DNA of 64,000 nucleotides from Candidatus Marithrix sp. (GCA_016744775.1 JADGDS010000001.1:791508-855507); one strand, 5' to 3'; shown: positions 41,295-51,317, numbered from the stretch's first letter. Numbers and translations: made by a program. Notes: generated from the sequence alone by a model not told the origin.

Positions 41295-43362
41295 TCTTTA
41301 AATATACACCAGCCTTAGTATTTAATTCTTGACAACCGGGATCATAACTATTATCTTCACAAACACAATCACCCTTATCACATAAGCGTTCAAATTTAAG
41401 TTTTTGATTGCTACTATAATATCCTACAGAAATCATAGCCTTGTTAATATCACAACTAGTATTTAAATAAACCGGCTCTTCTTTAGCTACTATAAGTTCA
41501 TCTTCTAATTGTGATTGCAATTTTTGAGTTTGACTATGTAAACTAATTGGTACAATTTTATCATTTAGATAAAGTCTATCATAGCGTCCCCATCCACCTA
41601 ATATTTGTGATGTTACTCCACAACTTGACCAGATTTCATTTTCATTCTGGCAAAAAGACAATATAGCATCAGAACCATTTAATTTGATATTAGCTAATAG
41701 TTGCTCATTTTTTTTAGTTAAAGTAATGTTTTGACATGTGTCTTCATCAACACAAATTTGATATTGACAAGCATCCTTGCCATAAACAGGTAAATCTTCT
41801 TTATTTTGATAAAATTCTTTATCTATTAGGTAAATATCTTCTCTATTGTTTTCAGATAATTGCCCAAAATAGGCTTCAATACCAAGTATCTCATCTGCTG
41901 GCAATTCTAACCATTGAGCATCAGCACAAGTATAACCTTTATAACAAGTATTTTTGCTTCTAGGAATATAACCATCCTGTTGTTTACGTTTATCATAAGC
42001 AATTAAACCATCTCTAATATCTCTATAAGATCGAGGCAAAAGGTGTAAATAACTTTCGTCGCTACCAATATTGATACTAAAATTCCCATATTTAACCATT
42101 TCTGTAATATGACTTAACAATGGTTCAACATCTAAAGATAATTTTTCACCGATATTTTTTAAAAAACTATAAAAATCAATACGAATATTGCCAGAACCAA
42201 AATTATCGAGCTTACCAGTTTCAATCAATGGATAAACCGGAGAATTAATTAATCCATCACTTAAAGCTTGATATTCTTTTAGCCCCTGTGATTCCAATAA
42301 TTTTTTAAATGTTTCAGCGAATGGTTTCAGTTGATTATCAAAAGAATCTAATTGTGTAAGATCAGTGACGCTAATTGTAATCTGCGTCTTATCATCTTTA
42401 CTACTTTCTATGTAGCCAGTTTTAATTAATTCACCAAGTTCTAAATGGGGATTTCTGATTAACTGCTGCATCAAATATTTATAATCAAAACCAGATGTTG
42501 GTATAATTTCAACAGAGCCAACCATACTATTTGCTACTATTTTTGTGATTTCAGCAACTTCAATTGCACCCATAAAACAAGCATCATAAGCAACTAAATC
42601 CAATTTACCCTTATCAGCAATAGTTGTATATGCCTGTTGTAATTCTCTCAACGTCATATGATCCTTTCCATCACCAAAACCACTAGAACCACCGCCATGT
42701 GACCATAGAATTAAAGCATAATGTTTAGCTGGAAATTGTTGTTTAGCCGAAATGACAAAATCACTAAGCGTCTTAGGATTGTGCATTTTCTTTTCACCTA
42801 AATCTTCCAGCACATATTGTTGCCCATTTTGAATGTAAATACGTTTCAAAGTTTCCCAACCAAGGCGTTCTGAACTACCAGTTGTAAGAATGACATTAAT
42901 AGAATCAGCACTATTACTAGTTCCAGCTAACATTTCCATAATATCTTTACTAGCCGCTTTATCATGAGACTCTAAATCAGAACCCAACATATAAACCATT
43001 ATTGTCCATTCCTTAGTCGGTTGAGGTAATTGAATTGGAGTAGCGTCAAAAATTCTAGCGTAAGTTTTGTTCTTAACTATGTCATCAATATCCTTACCTA
43101 CACCAGCATAAATATCACTTGAACCCAAAGTAAAACAGGATTCATCATTATTTGGTTTAGGAAAATTATTTGGAATTTTTTGCAACTGATTATTAATAAT
43201 AGCCGCTAAAAAAGTTTTTTCTTCATAGCCTGTATTATCAGGCTGAATACAGATTTCATCATTATTAGGAATAATATCAATAGCCAACTGATCATAAATA
43301 ACAGCATTAACATTAAACGATAAAATCAATAACAAGAAAATTAATTTAATTTTTAAAAGCAT
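41290..43362 (-). CDS. secreted clostripain-family (C11) cysteine peptidase
   Basis: The 690-residue protein has a signal peptide (MLLKIKLIFLLLILSFNVNA) and a C11 peptidase domain (about 110-480): EWTIMVYMLGSDLESHD, catalytic His near 219 (LILWSHGGG) and Cys near 261 (VAYDACFMGAIEVA). Clostripain-type enzymes cut after Arg or Lys and often process themselves. The C-terminus is cysteine-rich (CDKGDCVCEDNSYDPGC). The frame is open to an ATG at 43449, but the start at 43362 gives a proper signal peptide and has AAGGGC upstream. It overlaps the end of the hemagglutinin-like gene by 17 bases, so both are translated from one message. The REP array begins at its stop. Confidence 0.9.
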   Translation of the reverse strand: MLLKIKLIFLLLILSFNVNAVIYDQLAIDIIPNNDEICIQPDNTGYEEKTFLAAIINNQLQKIPNNFPKPNNDESCFTLGSSDIYAGVGKDIDDIVKNKTYARIFDATPIQLPQPTKEWTIMVYMLGSDLESHDKAASKDIMEMLAGTSNSADSINVILTTGSSERLGWETLKRIYIQNGQQYVLEDLGEKKMHNPKTLSDFVISAKQQFPAKHYALILWSHGGGSSGFGDGKDHMTLRELQQAYTTIADKGKLDLVAYDACFMGAIEVAEITKIVANSMVGSVEIIPTSGFDYKYLMQQLIRNPHLELGELIKTGYIESSKDDKTQITISVTDLTQLDSFDNQLKPFAETFKKLLESQGLKEYQALSDGLINSPVYPLIETGKLDNFGSGNIRIDFYSFLKNIGEKLSLDVEPLLSHITEMVKYGNFSINIGSDESYLHLLPRSYRDIRDGLIAYDKRKQQDGYIPRSKNTCYKGYTCADAQWLELPADEILGIEAYFGQLSENNREDIYLIDKEFYQNKEDLPVYGKDACQYQICVDEDTCQNITLTKKNEQLLANIKLNGSDAILSFCQNENEIWSSCGVTSQILGGWGRYDRLYLNDKIVPISLHSQTQKLQSQLEDELIVAKEEPVYLNTSCDINKAMISVGYYSSNQKLKFERLCDKGDCVCEDNSYDPGCQELNTKAGVYLKK

Positions 43363-44965
43363 CTGAAAGCCCTTGCCCTTCACGTTTTTCGACAATAAAA
43401 CCAGATTTACCATTGGTAAATTTACAAACTTTAAGTTGTAATTCATCATTTAAAGGAATAACTCCATTTTTTATAGTTAATAATTGATCACTGATAATAA
43501 ACAAATTTCCAGCTTTACCACCTTTTGTAGCCAGATTTAGAATATCAGCGATTTTTTCAGTAACAACATTTTTTGCTTCAGTAATAGAACTAACTTTTTC
43601 AGCGGCATCAATTTGATCATGAGGTAAAATCAGGAAAACATTAGCAACATTACCACTACCAGTGCTGCCGCTAGTTACAACAGCAGCTTCTGTGATCGTA
43701 ATAGTGTCATGCACACGTATTGTTATATCACCAGCATTGCCTTTACTAAAGCTAGTGCTAGTAATAGCACTTTCTCCTGATAAACTCAACTCATTTACTT
43801 GGATATTAATTGAACCACTTTTACCATGATTAAATGAACTACTAATGATCCATGCTCTATCTGCCATTGCTAATTTCTTAGAATTAATTTTAATATTCCC
43901 CGCATTATCTTTTCCATCGACAGAATTTGTGGTATTAATCGTAGCATCATCAACCATATTAATCTCATCAGCAATGATAGTGATATTACCCATATTTTTA
44001 GTCGCTGTTATTTGTGTCTCACCAGTCATGTTAAGCTGATTTGTAGCGATTTTGATATTTCCAGCATTACCATCAGCATTAATAGAAGCCCCATTTTGAA
44101 TATCAAAATTATTAGCTTTAATACTAATAAAAGCGGCAGCACCATTTTTATAGCTATTACCGATAATTAAACTATCATCTATAACCAAATTATTAGTATC
44201 AATAACAATGTCACCAGCATCTTGATCACTAAAACTATCCGTATTAATAACAGTGCCTTCTGTTAAATCAATTGAATCAGTAGTAGAAATGCTAATTTTA
44301 GTATTAGCCTGAATAAGACTATTTTTTGCCCAGAATTTTCCACCACGAATCACAATCTTGGGCGCATATAAATTACTATTAGTAAGCCTAATATCACCAG
44401 CAGTAATAGCTAAAGTTTTAGTATCAGCCACAGATAAAGTAGTATTTTCAAAAGTTATGGGGGCGGGATTTGATCCCAAAAAACCAAAATCACTAGGTGG
44501 CGCGATTGTTAAAAGACTATCTTGAGGATGAGTAGCATTAAATTTACCATTTATACCTAAACGCAAAGAATCAGCCGTACTAGCATAAAAAGAGCCTTGC
44601 AAATTAAGCTCAGCACCTTCACCAAATATAATACCAGCCGGATTAATCAAATAAAAATCAGCATCTGGAATTGTAGATTCTAAAACACCATTAATAGTAG
44701 AAGATTTACCACCAGTAACCCTACTAATAATATTGCTAACACTATTAGGTCCAGAAAAAGTAGCACGTTCATTAAGCTGAATATCAAATTGATCAAAACT
44801 ATGAAATAAATTGCCACCATACTGTTGACCCATATTAGCCTCAATCACAAAATTAGGACCTTGCAAGGCACCGCTCCTACCTAAACTACCATCTAATACA
44901 ATATCAGCAGATGCTAGATTATAATAAAATATATTTATAATAATTATTATTGTACTATTTTGCAT
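43346..44965 (-). CDS. two-partner-secretion exoprotein (filamentous-hemagglutinin N-terminal domain)
   Basis: The protein of about 539 residues starts MQNSTIIIIINIFYYNLASA, a signal peptide, then the TPS domain: IVLDGSLGRSGALQGPNF, NLFHSFDQFDIQLNERATF, IISRVTGGKSSTINGVL and NPAGIIFGEGAELNLQGSFYAST. The rest is a parallel beta-helix of hemagglutinin-type repeats (IKIATNQLNMTGETQI and similar) to about 440, then a short C-terminus. Such proteins leave the cell through a TpsB porin, which is not in the window. The first ATG at 44992 would lie inside a hairpin; 44965 has TAGGAAA upstream. It overlaps the peptidase gene downstream, so an exported adhesin-like protein and a C11 peptidase are made together. 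Confidence 0.88.
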   Translation of the reverse strand: MQNSTIIIIINIFYYNLASADIVLDGSLGRSGALQGPNFVIEANMGQQYGGNLFHSFDQFDIQLNERATFSGPNSVSNIISRVTGGKSSTINGVLESTIPDADFYLINPAGIIFGEGAELNLQGSFYASTADSLRLGINGKFNATHPQDSLLTIAPPSDFGFLGSNPAPITFENTTLSVADTKTLAITAGDIRLTNSNLYAPKIVIRGGKFWAKNSLIQANTKISISTTDSIDLTEGTVINTDSFSDQDAGDIVIDTNNLVIDDSLIIGNSYKNGAAAFISIKANNFDIQNGASINADGNAGNIKIATNQLNMTGETQITATKNMGNITIIADEINMVDDATINTTNSVDGKDNAGNIKINSKKLAMADRAWIISSSFNHGKSGSINIQVNELSLSGESAITSTSFSKGNAGDITIRVHDTITITEAAVVTSGSTGSGNVANVFLILPHDQIDAAEKVSSITEAKNVVTEKIADILNLATKGGKAGNLFIISDQLLTIKNGVIPLNDELQLKVCKFTNGKSGFIVEKREGQGLSDAFKN

Positions 44966-44984
44966 ATTAAATTTCCTATAAAAA

Positions 44985-45024
44985 TCAAACACCGCCTAGG
45001 AATAAATTCCAAGGCGGTGTTTGA
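44985..45024. promoter_or_regulatory. perfect 13-bp-arm hairpin between divergent starts
   Basis: TCAAACACCGCCT pairs exactly with AGGCGGTGTTTGA across a 14-base loop. It lies 20 bases upstream of the hemagglutinin-like start and about 180 bases from ppc. Both genes begin here, so it is not an ordinary terminator; it may be a repeat, an operator or a leader hairpin. Confidence 0.5.
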
Positions 45025-45200
45025 TAATGAGAAAAAGCTAGGGCGTAACTTCAGTTATATATATAGAATGCCTAAACTAAAAAAAGGTCAGGGTAAATTT
45101 GCATTTTTTTTAAATTTTTTTTAAAATTCAAAATATAACAATAGCTTAGAAAGTCAATTAAAAATATGGTAAAATTATATATTTTTTAGCGCATAAAAAT

Positions 45201-48008
45201 ATGACAAAAACCATAGTTCAAGAATCTGAACTTAATCTCTTGAAAGACCAAATTCGAGAGCTTGGTTCTTTGCTTGGAGAAGCTTTAAAGCAACAAGCAG
45301 GTGATCAGCTATACGATATAGTTGAAAAACTACGCATAGGTTATCGTGATTTACGTATAGAAAATAATAATACTGTACGTGAAGACATGATGAATGTAAT
45401 TGCTGAACTTGATAGTAATCATCTCGAAACAGTAATTCGCGCCTTCAACGCATTGTACACACTATCTAATATAGTAGAAGAAAATTTCTTATATCAACAA
45501 CGCGAGAAAAAGCGTGCTAAGGGTGAAATAACTTGGGAAGGTGCTTTTTTTAAAACTCTAGAAGAGTTAAAAGCAGATGATATTGACGGCAATGAATTAC
45601 AACGTTTAGTTAAACAACTTCGTTATACTCCAGTATTTACCGCACATCCGACTGAAGCACGTCGTCGCATACTGATGGAAACCCAACGTAGATTGTTTTT
45701 GACCATTAATCAGATGTATCAACCTGAAATTGGTAACTATGCAAGAAAGCAATTAAAACAAAAGCTTAAAACTCAAATTAAATTACTATTACGCACTAAT
45801 GAAGTTCGAGCAAGTAAACCAGCAGTAGAAGATGAAATTAAATATGGTTTATCTTATTTTAGTGCTAGTTTATTTAAAGCCATTCCAGCAGTATATCGCA
45901 ATTTTGAAAGATCAATTGAACGTGTTTATAAACAAAATATAACTATTCCTAGTTTTTTACGCTTTGGATCATGGATAGGTGGTGATCGTGATGGTAATCC
46001 ATTTGTTACACCTGAAGTTACCCGTAAAGCAGTACGTATGCAAATGCGGGCAGCATTGCATGAATATATTAAACAGATTCAGGAATTACGGAATATTTTA
46101 ACTCAATCAAGTTTATTCTGTACACCTACCCGTGCTTTTAGCCATTCTCTGGAAATGGATGACACTGAATTAGGTAATATTGTTTTTCATAATCGGCGTA
46201 CTCGTGAAAACTTAGAACCTTACAGGCAAAAGCTCTATATAATGGAATATCGTCTTACCAAAACTCTGCAAGCAGTTGAACGCAGATTAAATGGAGAAGA
46301 TTGTCATATTCCTTCATCTGGTTATAACAGTAGTTTAAATCTACTTAATGATTTATATCTTATTCACGACTCTTTAGTTTCTCATCAAGATGAAGCTATT
46401 GCAAACGGTGAACTTAAAGATTTGATTAGACTAGTAGAAAGTTGTGGTTTTGGATTATTTAATCTCGATGTTCGTCAAGAATCTACTGTACATAGCCAAG
46501 CAATTAATGAATTAATTGAACAAGTACAACCAGAAACTGGATACTTAACTCAGACTGAACAGCAAAAACAAGCAACTTTAACTGAATTAATTCAGCAACA
46601 AGAAATTCTGGAAATAAACACAGAATTACTATCTGAAGAAACTCAGCAAACTCTGGAAGTCTTCAGAGTTATGAAACAAATGCAGGAAGAATGTGGACCA
46701 GAAACTTTTGGCGCATATATAATTTCTATGACTCATCAGGCTAGTCACGTATTAGAAGTAATATTATTAGCGCACCAAACATCCTTAATTACAAAAGATG
46801 AATCTGGTCAATATGAATGTCATATTCATACCTCACCCTTATTTGAAACCATAGATGATTTATCCCATATTGATAGCGTCTTAACTGATTTATTTGAAAA
46901 CCCAGTTTATAAAACTCTATTAAAAATATCTGGTAATAAACAAGAAGTAATGTTAGGTTATTCAGATTCTTGTAAAGATGGTGGTATTCTATCATCACAA
47001 TGGAGTTTGTATAACGCCCAACAAAAAGTCATTAAAATTTCTAGACACTATGATATAGAATGTTATTTATTTCATGGTCGTGGAGGCACTATTGGAAGAG
47101 GTGGCGGACCAACACATGAAGCTATCATGTCACAACCACCAGATACAGTATTAGGCCATATTAAATTTACTGAACAGGGAGAGGTTCTTTCTAATAAATA
47201 CAGTAACATAGAAACTGCAATCTATGAACTTGGAGTTGGTGTAACAGGTCTGCTAAAAGCAAGTACAGGTTTAATCCGTAAACAAGGCGAATATAGTGAT
47301 GACTATCTTGCAGCAATGGCAGAAATTTCTAAAACTGGGGAAACTAGCTATCGGGATCTTACTGATTATACAGAAGGATTTTTAGACTTCTTTTATGAAA
47401 TTACACCAGTACAAGAAATTGGTCAACTGAATATTGGCTCCCGCCCATCCCATAGAAAAACTGCTGATCGTTCTAAATCATCGATTCGCGCTATACCATG
47501 GGTATTTGGCTGGGCACAAGCACGTTATACATTACCAGCTTGGTATGGTATTGGCACCGCTTTAACAAACTTTATGGAAACTAATCCTGAAGGAGTGAAG
47601 CTATTACAACAAATGTATCAAGAATGGCCATTTTTCCGAGCTTTGCTAAGTAATGTACAAATGGCTTTATTTAAAGCAAATATGGAAACTGCTCAAGAAT
47701 ATTCCCAACTGAGCAATGATCCAGCGGCTACAAAAATTTATAATAAAATAAGACAAGAATACCAACAAACTTACGAAAAAGTACTAGAAGTAGCACAACT
47801 TCAAGAACTAATGCAAGAAAGAGAAATGTTACGTTATTCGATGTCAAGACGCGATCCGATAATAGATCCATTGAATCATGTACAAATAATATTACTACAG
47901 CGGCACCGCTCATACATAACAGAATATCCAGAAACACATTCACCTTGGATTGAACTGTTACTACGCTCAATTAATGCAATTGCAGCCGGTATGCGTAATA
48001 CTGGTTGA
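45201..48008 (+). CDS. ppc: phosphoenolpyruvate carboxylase
   Basis: The 935-residue enzyme makes oxaloacetate from phosphoenolpyruvate and bicarbonate, the main anaplerotic reaction. Diagnostic stretches are VFTAHPTEARRR with the catalytic His near 151, GSWIGGDRDGNPFVTPEV, LGYSDSCKDGGILSSQW, FHGRGGTIGRGGGPTHEAI (near 624) and NIGSRPSHRK. The C-terminus ends MRNTG, matching the conserved NTG end. Length is normal. No SD-like motif is obvious before ATG 45201, which is in an AT-rich leader with TATATATTTTTTAGCGCAT. A VapBC locus follows. Confidence 0.97.
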   Translation: MTKTIVQESELNLLKDQIRELGSLLGEALKQQAGDQLYDIVEKLRIGYRDLRIENNNTVREDMMNVIAELDSNHLETVIRAFNALYTLSNIVEENFLYQQREKKRAKGEITWEGAFFKTLEELKADDIDGNELQRLVKQLRYTPVFTAHPTEARRRILMETQRRLFLTINQMYQPEIGNYARKQLKQKLKTQIKLLLRTNEVRASKPAVEDEIKYGLSYFSASLFKAIPAVYRNFERSIERVYKQNITIPSFLRFGSWIGGDRDGNPFVTPEVTRKAVRMQMRAALHEYIKQIQELRNILTQSSLFCTPTRAFSHSLEMDDTELGNIVFHNRRTRENLEPYRQKLYIMEYRLTKTLQAVERRLNGEDCHIPSSGYNSSLNLLNDLYLIHDSLVSHQDEAIANGELKDLIRLVESCGFGLFNLDVRQESTVHSQAINELIEQVQPETGYLTQTEQQKQATLTELIQQQEILEINTELLSEETQQTLEVFRVMKQMQEECGPETFGAYIISMTHQASHVLEVILLAHQTSLITKDESGQYECHIHTSPLFETIDDLSHIDSVLTDLFENPVYKTLLKISGNKQEVMLGYSDSCKDGGILSSQWSLYNAQQKVIKISRHYDIECYLFHGRGGTIGRGGGPTHEAIMSQPPDTVLGHIKFTEQGEVLSNKYSNIETAIYELGVGVTGLLKASTGLIRKQGEYSDDYLAAMAEISKTGETSYRDLTDYTEGFLDFFYEITPVQEIGQLNIGSRPSHRKTADRSKSSIRAIPWVFGWAQARYTLPAWYGIGTALTNFMETNPEGVKLLQQMYQEWPFFRALLSNVQMALFKANMETAQEYSQLSNDPAATKIYNKIRQEYQQTYEKVLEVAQLQELMQEREMLRYSMSRRDPIIDPLNHVQIILLQRHRSYITEYPETHSPWIELLLRSINAIAAGMRNTG

Positions 48009-48021
48009 TAGGAGTAAAATT

Positions 48022-48246
48022 ATGATTTTAAATGCAACCGTTAATCAAGATGGTACTTTAAATGCGAAAATACCAAAAGCATTGTGGGGGCAGCAAGTCA
48101 CTATTTCTATTACTTCAAAAATAGAATCAACATCTTCTTGGGATAATATTTCGGAAATACTTAAAGAAGCTGACGCATTAAATTTTCCACGCAAAACTCA
48201 CGAAGAAATTATAAGTGATTTAAGAGCATTTCGGGAAACTATATGA
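48022..48246 (+). CDS. VapB-like antitoxin
   Basis: The 74-residue protein starts MILNATVNQDGTLNAKIPKALWGQQVTISI, a short beta-hairpin, followed by a helical C-terminus (ISEILKEADALNFPRKTHEEIISDL). It overlaps the PIN-toxin gene by four bases (ATGA), the usual VapB-VapC order. The frame is open upstream into the end of ppc (ATG 47950), but 48022 has TAGGAGT seven bases ahead and gives a normal-sized antitoxin. The DNA-binding fold is not certain. Confidence 0.78.
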   Translation: MILNATVNQDGTLNAKIPKALWGQQVTISITSKIESTSSWDNISEILKEADALNFPRKTHEEIISDLRAFRETI

Positions 48247-48656
48247 AATTAGCTTATGTTGATTCCTCAGCTTGGATTACTCGTATTGAAGGTTTAGAAG
48301 TTTATCGGAAAAGTATCAATGATTGCTTTAATAAATTAATTTCTGATGGTTGGTTATTATGTACATCTGAAGTAGTATCACTTGAAATTTTACCAAAACT
48401 TTATAAGGAAAAGAATGATGCTATCATAGATATTTATAATAATCTATTTCAACAAACTTATACATTAAAGACATTTTCTAATGTATTTGAACAAGCAATG
48501 ATTATTGCACAAACTGAAAACTTGAAAGCAATGGATGCTATCCATGTAGCGATTGCTGTTAAGAATGGTTGTCAATGTTTTGTATCAACTGATAAACATT
48601 TTAAAAACCTCAAGATAATCTCTCCTGTTTGGATTGATTTAAGTACGAGAAAATAA
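48243..48656 (+). CDS. vapC: VapC-like PIN-domain ribonuclease toxin
   Basis: The 137-residue PIN-domain protein has the expected acidic residues: AYVDSSAW (Asp7), SEVVSLEIL (Glu), KAMDAIHVA (Asp) and VSTDKHF (Asp). VapC toxins cut tRNA or rRNA when their antitoxin is lost. The four-base overlap with the antitoxin gene means translational coupling. It appears intact, unlike the PIN remnant at 5232-5393. A REP pair follows ten bases after the stop codon. Confidence 0.88.
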   Translation: MKLAYVDSSAWITRIEGLEVYRKSINDCFNKLISDGWLLCTSEVVSLEILPKLYKEKNDAIIDIYNNLFQQTYTLKTFSNVFEQAMIIAQTENLKAMDAIHVAIAVKNGCQCFVSTDKHFKNLKIISPVWIDLSTRK

Positions 48657-48665
48657 ATATATTTT

Positions 48666-48698
48666 AAACCTGACAGGTTTTAAAAACCTGTCAGGTTT
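48666..48698. repeat. REP palindrome between vapC and murD
   Basis: An inverted pair AAACCTGACAGGTTTTAAAAACCTGTCAGGTTT lies between the convergent vapC and murD genes and may serve both as terminator. Confidence 0.88.
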
Positions 48699-48701
48699 AT
48701 G

Positions 48702-50027
48702 TTAAGCAGCTAATTTATGAACAATTTCTTCAAACACTTCCCCTCTATGTTCATAATTCTTAAACATATCAAAGCTAGCGCAAGCTGGCGATAATAATAC
48801 CACATCACCTAATTCTGCCGCTTGTTTCACAGCCGTTTCCATATCTAAAGCATAATATATTGGTACCACATTATCTAATGCTTCAGCAATTATTTTCGCA
48901 TCACGCCCTATTAATACACAAGCATTACAATGTTCTGCAACTACTGATTTTAATGCACTAAAATCTGCACCTTTGCCCTCACCGCCAGCAATTAAAACGC
49001 TTTTTCGTTCTAAACCACGAATAGCCGCAATAGTAGCACCTACATTAGTTCCTTTAGAATCATTAAAAAAATCAACACCTTGTTTATTTGCCACCCAAGA
49101 GCAACGATGAGTTAAACCGCCAAAAGTTTGCAGCGCGTCTAACATAGCTTGCATCGGTAAATTGACTGCTGTGCCTAATGCTAAAGCCGCCAAAGCATTA
49201 GCTCGCATAATTGAACCTTGTAAACGCATTTTTTTTGTCGCTAATAATCGCTTATTATCATGAACAAGGTATTCTTCACAAACGCTAAAATCTGCATTTT
49301 CATCATACAAACTAAAACTTAAAGTTTGTCTATCTGTTAAAGAAATGGTATCAACATAATGATCATCACTATTAATGATAATAGTGCCATCGCCTTGATA
49401 AATTGTTTGTTTAGCTGCTATATACTCTTCTAAATCATCATCATAACGATCCATATGATCTTCACTAATATTTAATATTACTGACGCTTGAGGATTTAAT
49501 GAATATATACTTTCTAATTGAAAACTAGATAACTCCAAAATATATAAATCTGGAGCAGGAGTAGATAACAAATCAACAGCAGGAGTACCTAAATTACCAC
49601 CTACTTTCACATTCCAATTTGCTTTTGTAGCCATTTCACCTAACAAAGTAGTTACAGTGCTTTTACCATTAGAACCTGTAATAGCCACAACTGGTGCATT
49701 CACATGACGAGCAAATAATTCTATTTCACCAATTATTGGAATTCCTTTAACATGAGCCTCAGCTAAAGCCGCTTCCTTTCGTGATAAACCCGGGCTTATA
49801 ACAATTTCAGACGCTTGAGATAATATTTCAGCATCAAAACCATTAATGATATATGGTATATCAGGATATTTTTGTTTTAATATATCTAAGCCCGGTGGAT
49901 TTTCGCGATTATCCATTACACATACAGGTATATTATGCTTGACTAAAAAATTTACACAAGCCATTCCGGTTTTACCTAAACCCATAACGACCATATAATC
50001 GGAATCGGAATAAAAATTGCTCAACAT
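48702..50027 (-). CDS. murD: UDP-N-acetylmuramoylalanine--D-glutamate ligase
   Basis: The 441-residue cytoplasmic enzyme adds D-glutamate to UDP-MurNAc-L-alanine in peptidoglycan synthesis. It shows the N-terminal Rossmann-like part (VVMGLGKTGMACV), the Mur-ligase P-loop ITGSNGKSTVTTLL near 115-125, ELSSFQLE, ILNISEDHMDRYD, FFNDSKGTNVGAT and LLSPACASFDMF. Length is normal. The gene stands alone here instead of in the usual dcw cluster. It overlaps the open frame of the divergent DUF945 gene only before that gene's true start. Confidence 0.96.
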   Translation of the reverse strand: MLSNFYSDSDYMVVMGLGKTGMACVNFLVKHNIPVCVMDNRENPPGLDILKQKYPDIPYIINGFDAEILSQASEIVISPGLSRKEAALAEAHVKGIPIIGEIELFARHVNAPVVAITGSNGKSTVTTLLGEMATKANWNVKVGGNLGTPAVDLLSTPAPDLYILELSSFQLESIYSLNPQASVILNISEDHMDRYDDDLEEYIAAKQTIYQGDGTIIINSDDHYVDTISLTDRQTLSFSLYDENADFSVCEEYLVHDNKRLLATKKMRLQGSIMRANALAALALGTAVNLPMQAMLDALQTFGGLTHRCSWVANKQGVDFFNDSKGTNVGATIAAIRGLERKSVLIAGGEGKGADFSALKSVVAEHCNACVLIGRDAKIIAEALDNVVPIYYALDMETAVKQAAELGDVVLLSPACASFDMFKNYEHRGEVFEEIVHKLAA

Positions 50028-50067
50028 AATTTTATCTTTCTTTTTTTATTTATTTACAAAGGATACT

Positions 50068-51312
50068 ATGAAAAAATCATTATTAATAACATTAACAACA
50101 ACTGTATTAATTGGAATAATTGCCATTCCATATGCAACAGGTGTAGTAGCAGAAAAAAAATATTCTTCTTATGAAGATAGAATCTATTCAAAACTGGAAG
50201 TTACTCCAGTAGAACAAACTTATCAACGTAATTGGTTTAATTCTTACGCGCAAGCATCTTTTAAGACAGATGATAACCATAATTATCTATTGACGCAAGA
50301 TATAGATCATGGTTTCTATCCAATTCAAAAACCTGTTATTCATACTATAATACAAGATCTTAGCAATGCTAACAAACCATTGTTAGAAATGATAACAACA
50401 GTACAACTCAATGCTGATACTCTAACAACCATTAAAATTCCAGCACGCTCAATAAAAACCGATAAAGGCGAATTACAATGGCAAGCTTTAGATGTAAACA
50501 TTTATATGAAACGTCATTTAGCTGGCATAGATGTAAATTTTAATGGATCAAAAATTCAATTAGATACAGAAAAAGAACAAATTATAATTAACAATCTAAA
50601 ACTAGCGGCAGATTTAAAACCAGATGAATCTGATTTAATGCAAATATTAGGCAATTTATTTATTGGCGATATGCAAATAAGTGGAGAAAATCTGGAAACA
50701 GTAAAATTAAAAGGGATTAATTTTGAGGGGGGTAATCAAAATGCCGATCAACATATCAATCTAACAATGAAAACTGATGTACAACAACTACAAGTAGGTA
50801 CAGAAACTTACAATTCTAACTCTGTAGAACTATCTTTGAGTCATTGGGATTTAGCTAGTTTGAATGACATAAAAAACACTTTAGTTGAATTAAAACAACA
50901 AAATTTACCAGCTGATATGTTGCAAAACGTTGCAATGTTTAGATTAATGCCTTACGGAATTAAGTTATTAAACAATACTCCTAAAGTAGCAGTTAAAAAC
51001 TTCTATATGAATACAGCTGAAGGTAATGTGCGTGGTAATTTAGAAATTAATATGGAACCATTTCAAGGAGGGATTTTTAGCTTATTGAATAATCCATCTA
51101 TACTGATAAAAGCTTTAAATGCAAAATTAGAACTATTAGCACCAAAGGCTTTAGTTAAAAAAGCAATTAAACAAGAAAAAGAAGATTCTTGGTTAGAAAA
51201 GGGCATTTTAATACCCACAGATAATGATTATTACCAAACTAAAATCAAATTAACTAAGGGTGAGTTAAAGGCAAATGACAAACCATTAGCAATGGATGCA
51301 AACGTTTATTAA
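50068..51312 (+). CDS. DUF945 (YdgA-like) family protein
   Basis: The 414-residue protein starts with a membrane segment or signal (MKKSLLITLTTTVLIGIIAIPYATGVVAE) followed by the YdgA-like stretch YEDRIYSKLEVTPVEQTYQRNWFNSYAQ and a long beta-rich body. Members of the DUF945 family are periplasmic or membrane-anchored proteins of unknown function. The frame is open from 50017, but ATG 50068 has AAAGGA seven bases ahead and puts the hydrophobic segment at the N-terminus. It is divergent from murD. Its end is marked by a bidirectional terminator. Confidence 0.8.
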   Translation: MKKSLLITLTTTVLIGIIAIPYATGVVAEKKYSSYEDRIYSKLEVTPVEQTYQRNWFNSYAQASFKTDDNHNYLLTQDIDHGFYPIQKPVIHTIIQDLSNANKPLLEMITTVQLNADTLTTIKIPARSIKTDKGELQWQALDVNIYMKRHLAGIDVNFNGSKIQLDTEKEQIIINNLKLAADLKPDESDLMQILGNLFIGDMQISGENLETVKLKGINFEGGNQNADQHINLTMKTDVQQLQVGTETYNSNSVELSLSHWDLASLNDIKNTLVELKQQNLPADMLQNVAMFRLMPYGIKLLNNTPKVAVKNFYMNTAEGNVRGNLEINMEPFQGGIFSLLNNPSILIKALNAKLELLAPKALVKKAIKQEKEDSWLEKGILIPTDNDYYQTKIKLTKGELKANDKPLAMDANVY

Positions 51313-51317
51313 ATAAA

